21,056 nucleotides of DNA from an uncultured Collinsella sp. (GTDB lineage: Bacteria; Actinomycetota; Coriobacteriia; Coriobacteriales; Coriobacteriaceae): NCBI GenBank assembly GCA_905197385.1, contig CAJJYO010000004.1:1-21056 (forward strand), given 5' to 3'. Made by a program: the position numbers and the translations under genes. Positions 1-7,397 of this stretch are shown one piece after another. A model generated the notes under the pieces. That model searched no databases, was not told the origin of the DNA, and worked only from the letters and a program-made list of their open reading frames with translations. Each line of letters starts with the position of its first letter. The first letter of the stretch is position 1.

Positions 1-2244
1 GGTGCCGCCCAGGCAGCCGCCGGCGCCGCCGTGCCTACTATCTCGCGCGGACGCGTGACCTTTGTCGATGCCGCTCTGCCGCAGGGCGTGGTGGTGCCCG
101 ATGCCAACCTGGCCGTGTTCTCGATCGCCGACCTCAATGCCCGCATGGATGCCAACCGCGCGCGCAGCCGCCGCAAGGTTGACATTACGCAGATCACGTT
201 CCCGTTTAAGCCGGGCGACTACGTGGTGCATGCCACCCACGGCATCGCGCTCTTTAGCGAGATTGCGCGCCAGGAAGTGGGCGGCAAGGAACGCGACTAC
301 TTTTTGCTGGAATATGCCGACGGTGACAAGCTCTACGTGCCGTTGGAGCAGGTCGACCGCATCACGCGATACGTCGGTCCTGACGGCGACAAGCCGCGCC
401 TGACCAGGCTCAACACCGCCGACTGGACGCGTGCCACCAACAAGGCGCGCAAGAACGCCAAAAAGCTGGCGTTTGACTTGGTCGATCTGTATACGCGCCG
501 CTCGTCGATTACCGGTATCGCCTGCCCGCCCGACACGCCCGAGCAGATCGAGATGGAGCAGAGCTTCCCTTACGACGAGACGCGCGACCAGCTGGAGGCC
601 ATCGCCGACATCAAGGCCGACATGGAGGCGCCCAAGCCCATGGATCGCCTGCTGTGCGGCGACGTGGGTTTCGGCAAGACCGAGGTTGCCCTGCGCGCGG
701 CGTTTAAGTGCGTGGACTCCGGCCGCCAAGTCATGGTGCTCTGCCCCACGACCATTCTGGCCCAGCAGCACTACGAGACGTTCTTTGAGCGCTTTGCCCC
801 GTTTGGCCTCGAGGTCGAAGTGCTCAGCCGCTTCCGCACCCCGGCGCAGCAGAAGCGCGCGCTCAAGGCGTTTGCCGAGGGCACGATTGATGTGCTCATC
901 GGCACGCATCGTCTGCTTTCGGCCGATGTGAACCCCAAGAACCTGGGCCTGGTGATCATTGACGAGGAGCAGCGCTTTGGCGTGCAGCACAAGGAGCAGC
1001 TCAAGAACCTGCGCGAGCAGATTGACGTGCTCACGCTTTCGGCAACGCCGATTCCGCGAACCATGCAGATGGCCACGAGCGGCGTGCGCGACATGAGCCT
1101 GATCACGACGCCGCCGACCGGGCGCCGCCCCGTAATCGTGCACGTGGGAGAGTACGACCCGGACGTGGTGAGCGCGGCGATTCGCCTGGAGGTGGGTCGC
1201 GGCGGTCAGGTGTACTACGTGTCCAACCGCGTCAAGACCATCGACGACGCCGTGGCGCGCGTGCACGAGGCCGCGCCCGAGGCGCGCGTGGGCGTAGCGC
1301 ACGGCAAGATGAGCCCGCGCGAGGTCGAGGATGTGATGATCGAGTTCGCGACCAAAAAGATCGACGTGCTCATCGCCACGACCATCGTGGAGAGCGGCAT
1401 CGACAACGCGACCGCCAACACGCTCATCATCGAGGACTCGCAGCGCCTGGGTCTGGCACAGCTCTACCAGCTCAAGGGCCGTGTGGGCCGCTCTGCCACG
1501 CAGGCCTACGCGTACTTTATGTTCCCGGGCGAGCTGCCGCTCACCGAGGAGGCGACGGCGCGCCTGACCGCACTTTCCGAGTTCCAGGACCTGGGCAGCG
1601 GCATGCGCATCGCCATGCGCGACCTGGAGATTCGCGGTGCCGGCTCGCTTATGGGAGCCGAGCAGCACGGCAACCTGTCGAGCGTGGGCTTTGACCTGTT
1701 TACGCAGATGCTGGGCCAGGCCGTGGCTGAGGCGCGCGGCGATGACGACGCCGGCGTGGAGGCGGCGAGCGTGGGTATTAACCTGCCGGCCGACTACTTC
1801 TTGTCCGAGGAGTACCTGCCGGCGGTGGATCAGCGCGTGCTCGTGTACCGTAAGCTCGCAGCGGCCGAGGACCTAGAGAGCATCGATGAGGTGCAGGAGG
1901 AGACCGAGGCTGCGCATGGCGAGCTGCCGCTGGCGGGACTCAACCTGTTCAATCGCGCACGAATCCGCATTCGCGGCGAGCGCCTGGGGCTCGAGAGCGT
2001 CACGCTCAGTGGCGGCCGCATCACGTTTTTGGGCGTTGACGTGCCCAAGAAGGTAGCCTTTGAGCTTAAGACCCGCTATGGCGCGGTGAACTTCCCCAAG
2101 AGCCGCAAGCTGTCGGTACCCTACAAGGCAGGCGCCGGTGCGGGCAGCGGCCTGGGTCGCGGTCTCGACGCCAACGACGGCACCGGCCCCGTGGCCGCGG
2201 CACTCATGCTGCTGCAACAACTGGGTGCCAGCGACGACGACTAA
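1..2244 (+). CDS. mfd: Transcription-repair coupling factor Mfd, 3' part (5' end outside window)
   Basis: The frame is open from base 1, so the 5' third lies outside the window; 747 codons remain, against about 1,150 residues for the whole family. Mfd is a DNA translocase that removes RNA polymerase stalled at lesions and recruits UvrA. Domains seen in order: the CarD-like RNA polymerase interaction domain (FPFKPGDYVVHATHG, about nt 200-500); the RecG-like helicase with Walker A GDVGFGKT (nt 658-681), DEEQ box (nt 961-972), SATPIPRTMQM, then TTIVESGIDN and QLYQLKGRVGRS; and the C-terminal TRCF domain (NLPADYF...LPAVDQRVLVYRKLA) that masks UvrA binding. The missing part should hold the UvrB-like domains. 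The stop TAA is followed at once by a structured repeat rather than a classical terminator. Identification is certain from the combined motifs. Confidence 0.97.
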   Translation, partial: GAAQAAAGAAVPTISRGRVTFVDAALPQGVVVPDANLAVFSIADLNARMDANRARSRRKVDITQITFPFKPGDYVVHATHGIALFSEIARQEVGGKERDYFLLEYADGDKLYVPLEQVDRITRYVGPDGDKPRLTRLNTADWTRATNKARKNAKKLAFDLVDLYTRRSSITGIACPPDTPEQIEMEQSFPYDETRDQLEAIADIKADMEAPKPMDRLLCGDVGFGKTEVALRAAFKCVDSGRQVMVLCPTTILAQQHYETFFERFAPFGLEVEVLSRFRTPAQQKRALKAFAEGTIDVLIGTHRLLSADVNPKNLGLVIIDEEQRFGVQHKEQLKNLREQIDVLTLSATPIPRTMQMATSGVRDMSLITTPPTGRRPVIVHVGEYDPDVVSAAIRLEVGRGGQVYYVSNRVKTIDDAVARVHEAAPEARVGVAHGKMSPREVEDVMIEFATKKIDVLIATTIVESGIDNATANTLIIEDSQRLGLAQLYQLKGRVGRSATQAYAYFMFPGELPLTEEATARLTALSEFQDLGSGMRIAMRDLEIRGAGSLMGAEQHGNLSSVGFDLFTQMLGQAVAEARGDDDAGVEAASVGINLPADYFLSEEYLPAVDQRVLVYRKLAAAEDLESIDEVQEETEAAHGELPLAGLNLFNRARIRIRGERLGLESVTLSGGRITFLGVDVPKKVAFELKTRYGAVNFPKSRKLSVPYKAGAGAGSGLGRGLDANDGTGPVAAALMLLQQLGASDDD

Positions 2245-2380
2245 CGGGTCGACGCTGCAAACGCTCCATTTGGGCAATCTGACCCTCACTCGTCGGTCGC
2301 GTACGCAAGTACGCTTCCCTCCTCCTTCGGGCCACCTTGCCACAAATGGAACGTTTTCGCTCACTTATGCTCAACCTGTA
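2245..2380 (+). repeat. Structured intergenic element, copy A (candidate RNA)
   Basis: This begins right after the mfd stop. Motifs shared with the copies at 7000 and 15537 are TCGACGCTGCAA (2249-2260), GCAATCTG (2274-2281), CACCTTGC (2333-2340), TTTTCGCT (2354-2361) and, with copy C, ATGCTCAACCTG (2367-2378). Stem P2 pairs AACG-c-TCCATTTG (2260-2272) with CAAATGGA-a-CGTT (2343-2355), extended by GCAA (2274-2277) with TTGC (2337-2340). A short P3 pairs CCC (2283-2285) with GGG (2329-2331). The tip is GCGTAC-gcaa-GTACGC (2299-2314), a GNRA-capped hairpin. The stem sequences differ from the other copies but the pairing is kept. This copy lacks the leading 12-bp hairpin. The function is unknown; it could also be a DNA-level mobile repeat. 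Confidence 0.6.
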
Positions 2381-2455
2381 AGGGTATTTATGGGACAAAG
2401 CTATCTTTGCCCCACCACGTTGCGGGTCGACCCTTCGCCCGACCGAAAGGAAAGC

Positions 2456-3319
2456 ATGTTCGGATACATCTATAAGAAAGATGTCGCCATTATCGCGGTT
2501 GTCCTGTGCCTTTGTCTGGGCGTGGGCAGTTTCTTCGATTATCAGATCTCGAGCGCGCTGTTCAACGTCGGCAGCATGTACGGCCGCTTTATCGAGGCCG
2601 CCGGCGAGCTGCCGTTCGAGCTGACGGCGAGCGTCGCGGGCGTTATGCTCGTACGCGCGGTGCGTCCCGACTCCAGGGGGAGCAAATGGCTCGCCGTGCT
2701 GGGCGTTCTGATCAACGTTGGCCTGGCCGGCTACGAGATCGTTTCGTCCCTGCGGGTTAGCGGTAAGCTCATTGCCGTTCAGCTGGTGCTGACGTTTGTG
2801 CTGGTCATCGCTGCCAACCTTATCATCTATCGCCTCACGCGCACGACCGAGCCCGATGAGCTCACGCGCTGGGCGTTGATGGTGCTTGCCGTGTGGGTCG
2901 CTCAGGCCATTATCCTCAACGTGATCGTCAAGCCGCTGTGGTCGCGCCCGCGCATGCGCGTGATCGAGGTGACGCAGGGGCTCGAGTTTCAGCCGTGGTG
3001 GGTGATCGGCAATCCCGACAAGTGGACCTATATCGCCGCCGGCGTGATCAAGGACGGGTTCAAGTCGTTTGCGAGCGGACACACGGCGCATGCGGCGATC
3101 GGCCTTATGCTCGCCGGGCTTCCCGCGGCGGCTTTTAAGGAAAAACCTTCGCGTCGCCGCGTGATCTTTTGGGCGGCAGCTGTGGTCGCGGCGCTCGTCG
3201 CGTTTGGCCGCATCGTGATCGGCGCACACTTTTTGAGCGACGTGAGCTGCGGCTTTGCCCTGGTGCTGGCGCTTGAGTGTCTCGCCGCGCGCATTGCCTA
3301 TCCCAACGGCGTACAATAG
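2456..3319 (+). CDS. PAP2-superfamily membrane phosphatase
   Basis: This 287-residue multi-pass membrane protein has the three PAP2 signature motifs near the C-terminus: K159-x4-R164-P165 (KPLWSRPR), S207-G208-H209 (FASGHT), and R252-x5-H258-x3-D262 (GRIVIGAHFLSD). In the family, the second-motif His is the acid/base and the third-motif His is the nucleophile. Members dephosphorylate lipid phosphates such as phosphatidic acid, phosphatidylglycerophosphate or undecaprenyl pyrophosphate at the membrane; the actual substrate cannot be read here. About six hydrophobic segments are visible, the first at residues 9-25. The ATG at 2456 was chosen because GAAAGGAAAG lies just upstream, although the frame is open back into mfd. 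The threonine-aldolase-like gene starts 45 bp downstream, so the two may be co-transcribed. Confidence 0.88.
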   Translation: MFGYIYKKDVAIIAVVLCLCLGVGSFFDYQISSALFNVGSMYGRFIEAAGELPFELTASVAGVMLVRAVRPDSRGSKWLAVLGVLINVGLAGYEIVSSLRVSGKLIAVQLVLTFVLVIAANLIIYRLTRTTEPDELTRWALMVLAVWVAQAIILNVIVKPLWSRPRMRVIEVTQGLEFQPWWVIGNPDKWTYIAAGVIKDGFKSFASGHTAHAAIGLMLAGLPAAAFKEKPSRRRVIFWAAAVVAALVAFGRIVIGAHFLSDVSCGFALVLALECLAARIAYPNGVQ

Positions 3320-3364
3320 CTCCGTTTGAATCATCTGGCCGATACCCGGTAAGAGAGGATTGCC

Positions 3365-4390
3365 ATGCTCGCGTTCAACAACGATTATTCCCACGGCGCA
3401 CACCCGGCAGTGCTGCAGGCGCTCGTCGACACCAATATGGAGCCGCAGCCCGGCTACGGTACCGATGCGCATACCGAGCGTGCCAAGCAACTTATTCGCG
3501 AGGCCTGCCAGGCGCCTGACGCCGACGTGTTTTTCCTGGTGGGCGGCACGCAGGCTAACGCGACGGTGATCGACATGCTGCTTGCGCCGTACGAGGGCGT
3601 CGTTGCTGCCGAGACTGGCCACGTCGCTTGCCACGAGGCGGGCGCCATCGAGTTTGGCGGCCACAAGGTGCTCACCATCCCCGGCTACGAGGGCAAGATG
3701 CACGCCGAGGACCTCGAGAACTATATCCAGGTGTTCTACGAAAACGAGAGCTACGAGCACACGGTGTTTCCGGGTGCCGTGTACGTGAGCCTATCGACCG
3801 AGTACGGCACGCTGTACTCCAAGGCCGAGCTCGCGGCGATTCACGCAGTGTGCCAGAAGCGCGAGATTCCGCTGTTTGTGGATGGCGCCCGCCTGGCCTA
3901 TGCGCTGGCGGCCGATGAGTGCGACATTACCCTGCCCGAGCTGGCGCAGCTGTGTGACGTGTTCTACATCGGCGGCACCAAGTGTGGTGCGCTTTGCGGC
4001 GAGGCTGTGGTGTTCTGTGGCATGCACGCCCCGGCGCATCCTATTCCGCGCATTAAGCAGCACGGCGCGCTGTTGGCCAAGGGCCGCCTGACGGGCGTCC
4101 AGTTTGAGGCGCTCTTTACCGATGGCCTGTATTTTGAGATTGGTCGCCAGGCGATTGAGACCGCTCGGGCGCTGCGTCGTGTGCTGCACGAGCGCGGCTA
4201 CCAGTTCTTCTTGGAGACGCCCACGAACCAGCAGTTCGTGATTCTGCCCAACGAGGATATGGCCCGCATTCGCGAGCATGCGGCGATCGAGTACTGGGAA
4301 AAGTACGACGATACTCATACGGTGGTGCGCTTTTGCACCAGCTGGGCCACGACGCAGGAGGACATCGACGCGCTGGCGGCTGTCCTGTAG
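3365..4390 (+). CDS. ltaE: Low-specificity L-threonine aldolase / beta-eliminating lyase family
   Basis: The 341-residue PLP enzyme (fold type I) begins MLAFNNDYSHGAHPAVLQAL and matches the threonine aldolase family in length and motif order. Visible landmarks are the glycine/threonine phosphate-binding stretch FLVGGTQANATVID (about 57-70), ETGHVACHEAGA with H86 where the family stacks a His on PLP, FVDGARL with D173, and the Schiff-base lysine K206 in FYIGGTKCGALCGE. The family cleaves L-threonine or L-allo-threonine to glycine and acetaldehyde in the cytoplasm; some relatives act on other beta-hydroxy amino acids, so the substrate is inferred. The ribosome site is AGAGAGG before the ATG at 3365. 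A strong terminator follows at 4409-4451. Confidence 0.88.
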   Translation: MLAFNNDYSHGAHPAVLQALVDTNMEPQPGYGTDAHTERAKQLIREACQAPDADVFFLVGGTQANATVIDMLLAPYEGVVAAETGHVACHEAGAIEFGGHKVLTIPGYEGKMHAEDLENYIQVFYENESYEHTVFPGAVYVSLSTEYGTLYSKAELAAIHAVCQKREIPLFVDGARLAYALAADECDITLPELAQLCDVFYIGGTKCGALCGEAVVFCGMHAPAHPIPRIKQHGALLAKGRLTGVQFEALFTDGLYFEIGRQAIETARALRRVLHERGYQFFLETPTNQQFVILPNEDMARIREHAAIEYWEKYDDTHTVVRFCTSWATTQEDIDALAAVL

Positions 4391-4408
4391 CCTGATGTAA
4401 TGACGAGG

Positions 4409-4451
4409 GGCCGCCTTGCGCCGGGTTTGGCGCAGGGTGGCCTTTGCTTTT
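4409..4451 (+). terminator. Rho-independent terminator after the threonine aldolase gene
   Basis: A 14-bp stem (4409-4422 with 4429-4442, two G-T wobbles) closes a GGGTTT loop and is followed by TTTGCTTTT. It lies 18 bp after the aldolase stop and only 16 bp before the GNAT start, so the GNAT ribosome site sits directly behind the terminator tail. Confidence 0.8.
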
Positions 4452-4467
4452 GGGGGAGAAGGGTTGT

Positions 4468-5058
4468 ATGACCGAGATGTCCGAGCCGACGATTCGCCTG
4501 GCGACGCCCGAAGACGCGCCGGCGTTGCTTGCCATCTATGAGCCGTATGTGCGCCAGACGGCGATTACCTGCGAATACGAGGTGCCGAGCGTTGAGGAGT
4601 TCGCCGGGCGCATCGAGCGTACGCTCAAGCGCTATCCGTATTTGGTGATGGAGCTGGACGGGCGTCCGGTAGGCTATGCCTATGTGAGCCCGCTCAACAG
4701 CCGCGAGGCATACGACTGGTCGGTCGAGACGTCGATCTACCTGGCGTGCGACGTGCGCCACGGCGGGCTGGGCCGCAAGTTGCACGATACGCTCAAGCAA
4801 TGTCTGATCGCGATGGGCATCACCAATATGTGCGCGCTCATTGCCGTGCCGCACGACAAGGACGACGAGTATCTGACGCACAACAGTCAGGACTTCCATG
4901 CCCATATGGGATATCGCCTGGTGGGTGCCTTCGACCGCTGTGCCCAAAAGTTCGGTCGCTGGTACGACATGTGTTGGATGGAGCTGGTCCTAGCCGAGCG
5001 CACGCCCAACCAACCCAAACCAACCTGGTTCCCCGACCTCCCCAAACCTACCATTTAG
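4468..5058 (+). CDS. GNAT N-acetyltransferase, phosphinothricin acetyltransferase-like
   Basis: The 196-residue protein opens with TIRLATPEDAPALLAIYEPYV, the usual start of the Pat/Bar/YncA branch of GNATs, followed by TAITCEYEVPSVEEF (residues about 33-47). Acetyl-CoA binding is suggested by the V/L-x-x-G-x-G/L region DVRHGGLGRKLHDTL and by the late helix segment MGYRLVGAF. The branch acetylates small amine substrates (methionine derivatives, phosphinothricin-like compounds), but the substrate here is not deducible. The ATG at 4468 follows GGGGGAGAAGGG; a longer TTG-led frame is less likely. The C-terminal tail (QPKPTWFPDLPKPTI) lies beyond the core fold and its last codons run into the palindromic repeat at 5044-5081, so the repeat may have supplied the natural stop. 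It converges with gntR1, stops being 21 bp apart. Confidence 0.85.
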   Translation: MTEMSEPTIRLATPEDAPALLAIYEPYVRQTAITCEYEVPSVEEFAGRIERTLKRYPYLVMELDGRPVGYAYVSPLNSREAYDWSVETSIYLACDVRHGGLGRKLHDTLKQCLIAMGITNMCALIAVPHDKDDEYLTHNSQDFHAHMGYRLVGAFDRCAQKFGRWYDMCWMELVLAERTPNQPKPTWFPDLPKPTI

Positions 5059-5081
5059 GGACAGGTCTATTTTGGCAGGTT
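5044..5081 (-). repeat. Short palindromic repeat, CCTACCAAAA family, copy 1
   Basis: Read on the - strand, this 38-bp unit aligns over its length with 12555-12593 and 14688-14725 (core ACCTGCCAAAAT, then CCTGTCCC, then TGGTAGGT). Its ends pair (AACCTGCCA with TGGTAGGTT, one G-T pair). It spans the last codons and stop of the GNAT gene and the stop of gntR1. Confidence 0.6.
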
Positions 5082-5802
5082 AGCCGATGGGCTCGGTGTA
5101 TTTGGCGCGGTCGGTGCGTTGGATGCGCTTGGAGACATGGAGCGGGCGGCCGTCGGTGTCGTGGACGTAGTCGGTGATCAGGATCAGCGCCTGCCCGCGC
5201 TCAACGTTGAGCAAAAACGCCTCGTTTTGCGAGGCATAGCACACTTCAAAGGTCTTATGCCCCTGTGCCGGTGCGCGATGGAACTCCTGTCGCAGCGTGG
5301 CGTAGAGCGAACCGTTGATATCGCGATCGATGAGTGCCTCAAAGCTCGGTGGTAGATAGGTGGTCTCCAGGCACAGCGGCGCATCGTCCAGATAACGCAG
5401 ACGGACAAGTTTGACGAGCTTGCTGCCCACGGCGGCATCAAAGAACTTAGCTATGCTGCCGCCCGCCTTGGTAAAGCCCGAGTCCACGGTGCGCGTGGTG
5501 GGCTTCATGCCCTGGCCTTCGACCTGCTTGGTATAGCTCGAAAACACCAGGTTGTTCTCGTGGAGCGCGGGCGTGTCGGCCACAAAGGCACCACGTCCGC
5601 GCTCGGTGCGAACCAGGCCCTCATCAACGAGCACCTTAAGGGCATGGCGCACGGTGCTGCGCGACAGCCCCGATTCGTCCATGAGTTCCATCTCGGACGG
5701 CAGCTTGTCTCCGCGCGCGTAGGTGCCGGCGGCGATGCGGTCGCGCAGCATGCCCGCCAAGCGCTCGTATTGGCTCAGTTTCTTTTTAGATGAGACGCTC
5801 AT
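5080..5802 (-). CDS. GntR/HutC-family transcriptional regulator (gntR1)
   Basis: The 240-residue protein has an N-terminal GntR winged helix (about residues 10-78: YERLAGMLRDRIAAGTY, KLPSEMELMDESGLSRSTVRHALKVL, GRGAFV) and a C-terminal UTRA ligand-binding domain (about 95-235), as in HutC, FrlR and TreR. UTRA domains usually sense a phosphorylated sugar or related metabolite. It is divergent from the SIS deglycase gene at 6008, the standard layout for a local regulator. The 205-bp gap holds repeated CTTGTATGCC/GCATACAA/TGTATT half-sites, one copy overlapping its own upstream region, which suggests autoregulation. The start at 5802 has a weak AGG ribosome site 11 bp upstream. The ligand is inferred to be a fructoselysine-6-phosphate-like compound, from context only. 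Confidence 0.9.
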   Translation of the reverse strand: MSVSSKKKLSQYERLAGMLRDRIAAGTYARGDKLPSEMELMDESGLSRSTVRHALKVLVDEGLVRTERGRGAFVADTPALHENNLVFSSYTKQVEGQGMKPTTRTVDSGFTKAGGSIAKFFDAAVGSKLVKLVRLRYLDDAPLCLETTYLPPSFEALIDRDINGSLYATLRQEFHRAPAQGHKTFEVCYASQNEAFLLNVERGQALILITDYVHDTDGRPLHVSKRIQRTDRAKYTEPIG

Positions 5803-5821
5803 ATTGCCAACCTATATCTAA

Positions 5822-5970
5822 CTTGTATGCCTAACTAAGCAAGCATGTATTCAATACAAGAACAAAACTGCTGGTAACGAACAATCGAAAACCTTACCAG
5901 CAAAATTTCTAAGACAAATATAGCATACAACTAGTCGACATAACCAAAACATGTATGTAACTTGTATGCC
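5822..5970. promoter_or_regulatory. AT-rich divergent regulatory region with probable GntR1 operators
   Basis: CTTGTATGCC occurs twice in the same orientation (5822-5831 and 5961-5970). Inverted or related half-sites are GCATACAA (5923-5930) and the palindrome TGTATTCAATACA (5846-5858). A 9-bp inverted repeat, TGCTGGTAA (5869-5877) with TTACCAGCA (5894-5902), lies in the centre. A possible + strand promoter is TCGACA (5935-5940), 17 bp, TAACTT (5958-5963), which would place the second CTTGTATGCC near the start of transcription. The operator assignment to gntR1 is inference from position and symmetry; the promoter is weakly supported. Confidence 0.5.
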
Positions 5971-6007
5971 ATCGAGAGCATCAAACGAGAAGAAAGGCTG
6001 ATGCACG

Positions 6008-7000
6008 ATGACTACTCAGGAACAGGTTAAGGATGTCGTCTCCCAGGTTTTGGCTGACAAGGCAGACAAGGGCGGTATCAAGCGCGTCGTGTGGATTGGC
6101 GCCGGCGGATCCAATGGCGGCAACTACCCTGCTCAATACTTTATGGAGCACGAGGCCACGCAGGTCGTGAGCTCCAGCTACACCAGCAACGAATTCGTGC
6201 ACGCAACCCCGGCCTACGTCAACGAGAACACCCTGGCCGTCGTCGTGTCCATGCGCGGCACCAAGGAGACCATCGTCGCCGCCCAGGTCGCCAAGGACCA
6301 CGGCGCCAGCACCATCGCCATCTATGTTGACGAGTCCGGCCTCACCGAGGTCTGCGACTACAAGATCCAGTACGACAGCTTGGCCGTCGACGAGTCCTGC
6401 ATGGGCCGCACCAACTCCGCCGTCGTGACCATGATCGCCATGGAGCTTACGCAGCAGACCGAGGGCTATGCCGAGTACGAGACCGCTATGGCCGCGTTCG
6501 ACTTGGTCGACCCCATCTATCGCAAGGCCGTCGAGTACACCCGTCCGCTTGCTGCCAAGTGGGCCGAGCAGAACGCCGACAAGCCCTGCATCAACGTCAT
6601 GGCTCAGGGTCCGCTCTTTGGTGCCGCCTACGTCTTTAGCATCTGCAACGTGCAGGAGATGCTGCAGATTGACTCCTGCACCATCAACACCTGCGACTTC
6701 TTCCACGGTCCCTTCGAGATCCTGGACAAGCGTACCTCGCTGTTCCAGCTCATCAGCGTCGGCCGCAGCCGCTGCAACGACGAGCGCGGCATCCGCTTCG
6801 TCAACCAGTACGGTGGCGAGCGCGTCTATCAGCTTGACGCCAAGGAGCTCGGCCTCAACGACATCAAGGACAGCGTGAGCGAGTACTTCAACCACCTGAT
6901 CTTTGCCCCGATCCTCAACAACGTGTATATGCGTGCACTCTCTGCCGTTACTCACAAGGACTACATGACGCGCCGCTACATGTGGAAGCTGGATTATTAG
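6008..7000 (+). CDS. SIS-domain sugar-phosphate deglycase, FrlB/GfrF-like (SIS1)
   Basis: The 330-residue protein carries two SIS (sugar isomerase) lobes: the first around WIGAGGSNGGNYPAQYF (29-45) and VVSMRGTKETIVAA (79-92), the second around NVMAQGPLFGAAYVF (196-210). It resembles fructoselysine-6-phosphate deglycase (FrlB, GfrE/GfrF, FraB), which splits a 6-phosphorylated Amadori compound to glucose-6-phosphate and the free amino acid. FraB uses a Glu and a His 16 residues apart (recalled as E214/H230); here E217 and H233 (in CDFFHGPFE) keep exactly that spacing. The C-terminus MTRRYMWKLDY is nearly shared with the second SIS protein at 11461. Codon use is strongly C-ended, unlike mfd, suggesting high expression. 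GAAAGG lies about 10 bp before the ATG. Which Amadori compound is cleaved cannot be read from sequence. Confidence 0.82.
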   Translation: MTTQEQVKDVVSQVLADKADKGGIKRVVWIGAGGSNGGNYPAQYFMEHEATQVVSSSYTSNEFVHATPAYVNENTLAVVVSMRGTKETIVAAQVAKDHGASTIAIYVDESGLTEVCDYKIQYDSLAVDESCMGRTNSAVVTMIAMELTQQTEGYAEYETAMAAFDLVDPIYRKAVEYTRPLAAKWAEQNADKPCINVMAQGPLFGAAYVFSICNVQEMLQIDSCTINTCDFFHGPFEILDKRTSLFQLISVGRSRCNDERGIRFVNQYGGERVYQLDAKELGLNDIKDSVSEYFNHLIFAPILNNVYMRALSAVTHKDYMTRRYMWKLDY

Positions 7001-7155
7001 TTACGGCGTTTTACCAAACGCCGTAACGGCTCGACGCTGCAAACCCACCTGAGCGGCAATCTGCCTTTCAGCTTCAGCGGCATGACCAGAAGGTCAATGC
7101 CGCTTCGCTTCAAGGCACCTTGCTCGCTCAGGTGGGTTTTCGCTGGCGTTGCCAA
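7000..7155 (+). repeat. Structured intergenic element, copy B (candidate RNA)
   Basis: This starts on the last base of the SIS1 stop codon. Hairpin P1 is GTTACGGCGTTT-tacc-AAACGCCGTAAC (7000-7027), followed by the shared TCGACGCTGCAA (7031-7042). P2 is a perfect 15-bp stem, 7041-7055 with 7125-7139, extended by GCAA (7056-7059) with TTGC (7120-7123). After a three-against-three internal loop, P3 pairs GCCTT (7063-7067) with AAGGC (7112-7116). P4 pairs AGCGGCAT-GACC (7076-7087) with GGTC-a-ATGCCGCT (7092-7104) around an AGAA loop. The element ends in TTTTCGCTG (7137-7145). The architecture equals copy C, with different bases in P1, P2, P3 and P4. No protein-coding frame here looks genuine. Confidence 0.65.
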
Positions 7156-7205
7156 AGCATCGGCGTCGCCTTGGCCCAGATGCGGCACTTGGAGACGTTC
7201 GACAC

Positions 7206-7284
7206 TTGGGGACAGTCCTAGTCATTGGGGACAGGTTACTTTACACCAAGTTGGCGCATATGAACCTGACCCCCTTGCACCAAT
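7206..7284. repeat. Cluster of GGGGACAGG-type palindromic repeats
   Basis: TTGGGGACAG (7206-7215) is followed by a fuller unit (7223-7249, GGGGACAGGTT...TTACACCAA) and an inverted partial unit (7263-7284, AACCTGACCCC...TTGCACCAAT). GGGGACAGGTT and AACCTGACCCC face each other, so the pair can fold. The same family is found at 16862-16895 and 18079-18120. With the structured element at 7000-7155 this accounts for most of the 397-bp gap between SIS1 and the transporter gene. Confidence 0.55.
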
Positions 7285-7329
7285 GGGTTGTAGCGGTAGA
7301 GCAGATTTTTCCGCTCGCCGATTTGTGTC

Positions 7330-7358
7330 TTGAAAAATGTATATAACGACTATAACGT
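7330..7358 (+). promoter_or_regulatory. Promoter with overlapping ACGTTATA operator, EamA transporter gene
   Basis: TTGAAA (7330-7335) and TATAAC (7351-7356) form a candidate sigma-A promoter with a short 15-bp spacer. Transcription would begin near 7362, about 35 bp before the TTG start. TATAACGT (7351-7358), the reverse complement of ACGTTATA, overlaps the -10 box, and GTATATAACG (7339-7348) is a second near copy. ACGTTATA also stands upstream of the PTS operon and gntR2. Confidence 0.5.
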
Positions 7359-7397
7359 AGTATGAAACATATTGGAAACAATACCGAGGAGGCTGCG

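Noticed and set aside
2204..3760. Long open frame of 518 codons on the - strand across the PAP2 gene
   Set aside because: It is antisense to PAP2 and the start of the aldolase gene. The translation shows no family motif, and high GC with biased codons commonly opens such frames.
5822..5970. Riboswitch in the SIS1 leader
   Set aside because: The repeats are short DNA-operator-like half-sites, and no conserved multi-stem aptamer is visible.
7082..7346. Short open frames in the gap after SIS1
   Set aside because: They run through the structured element and the palindromic repeats, lack ribosome sites, and give low-complexity products.
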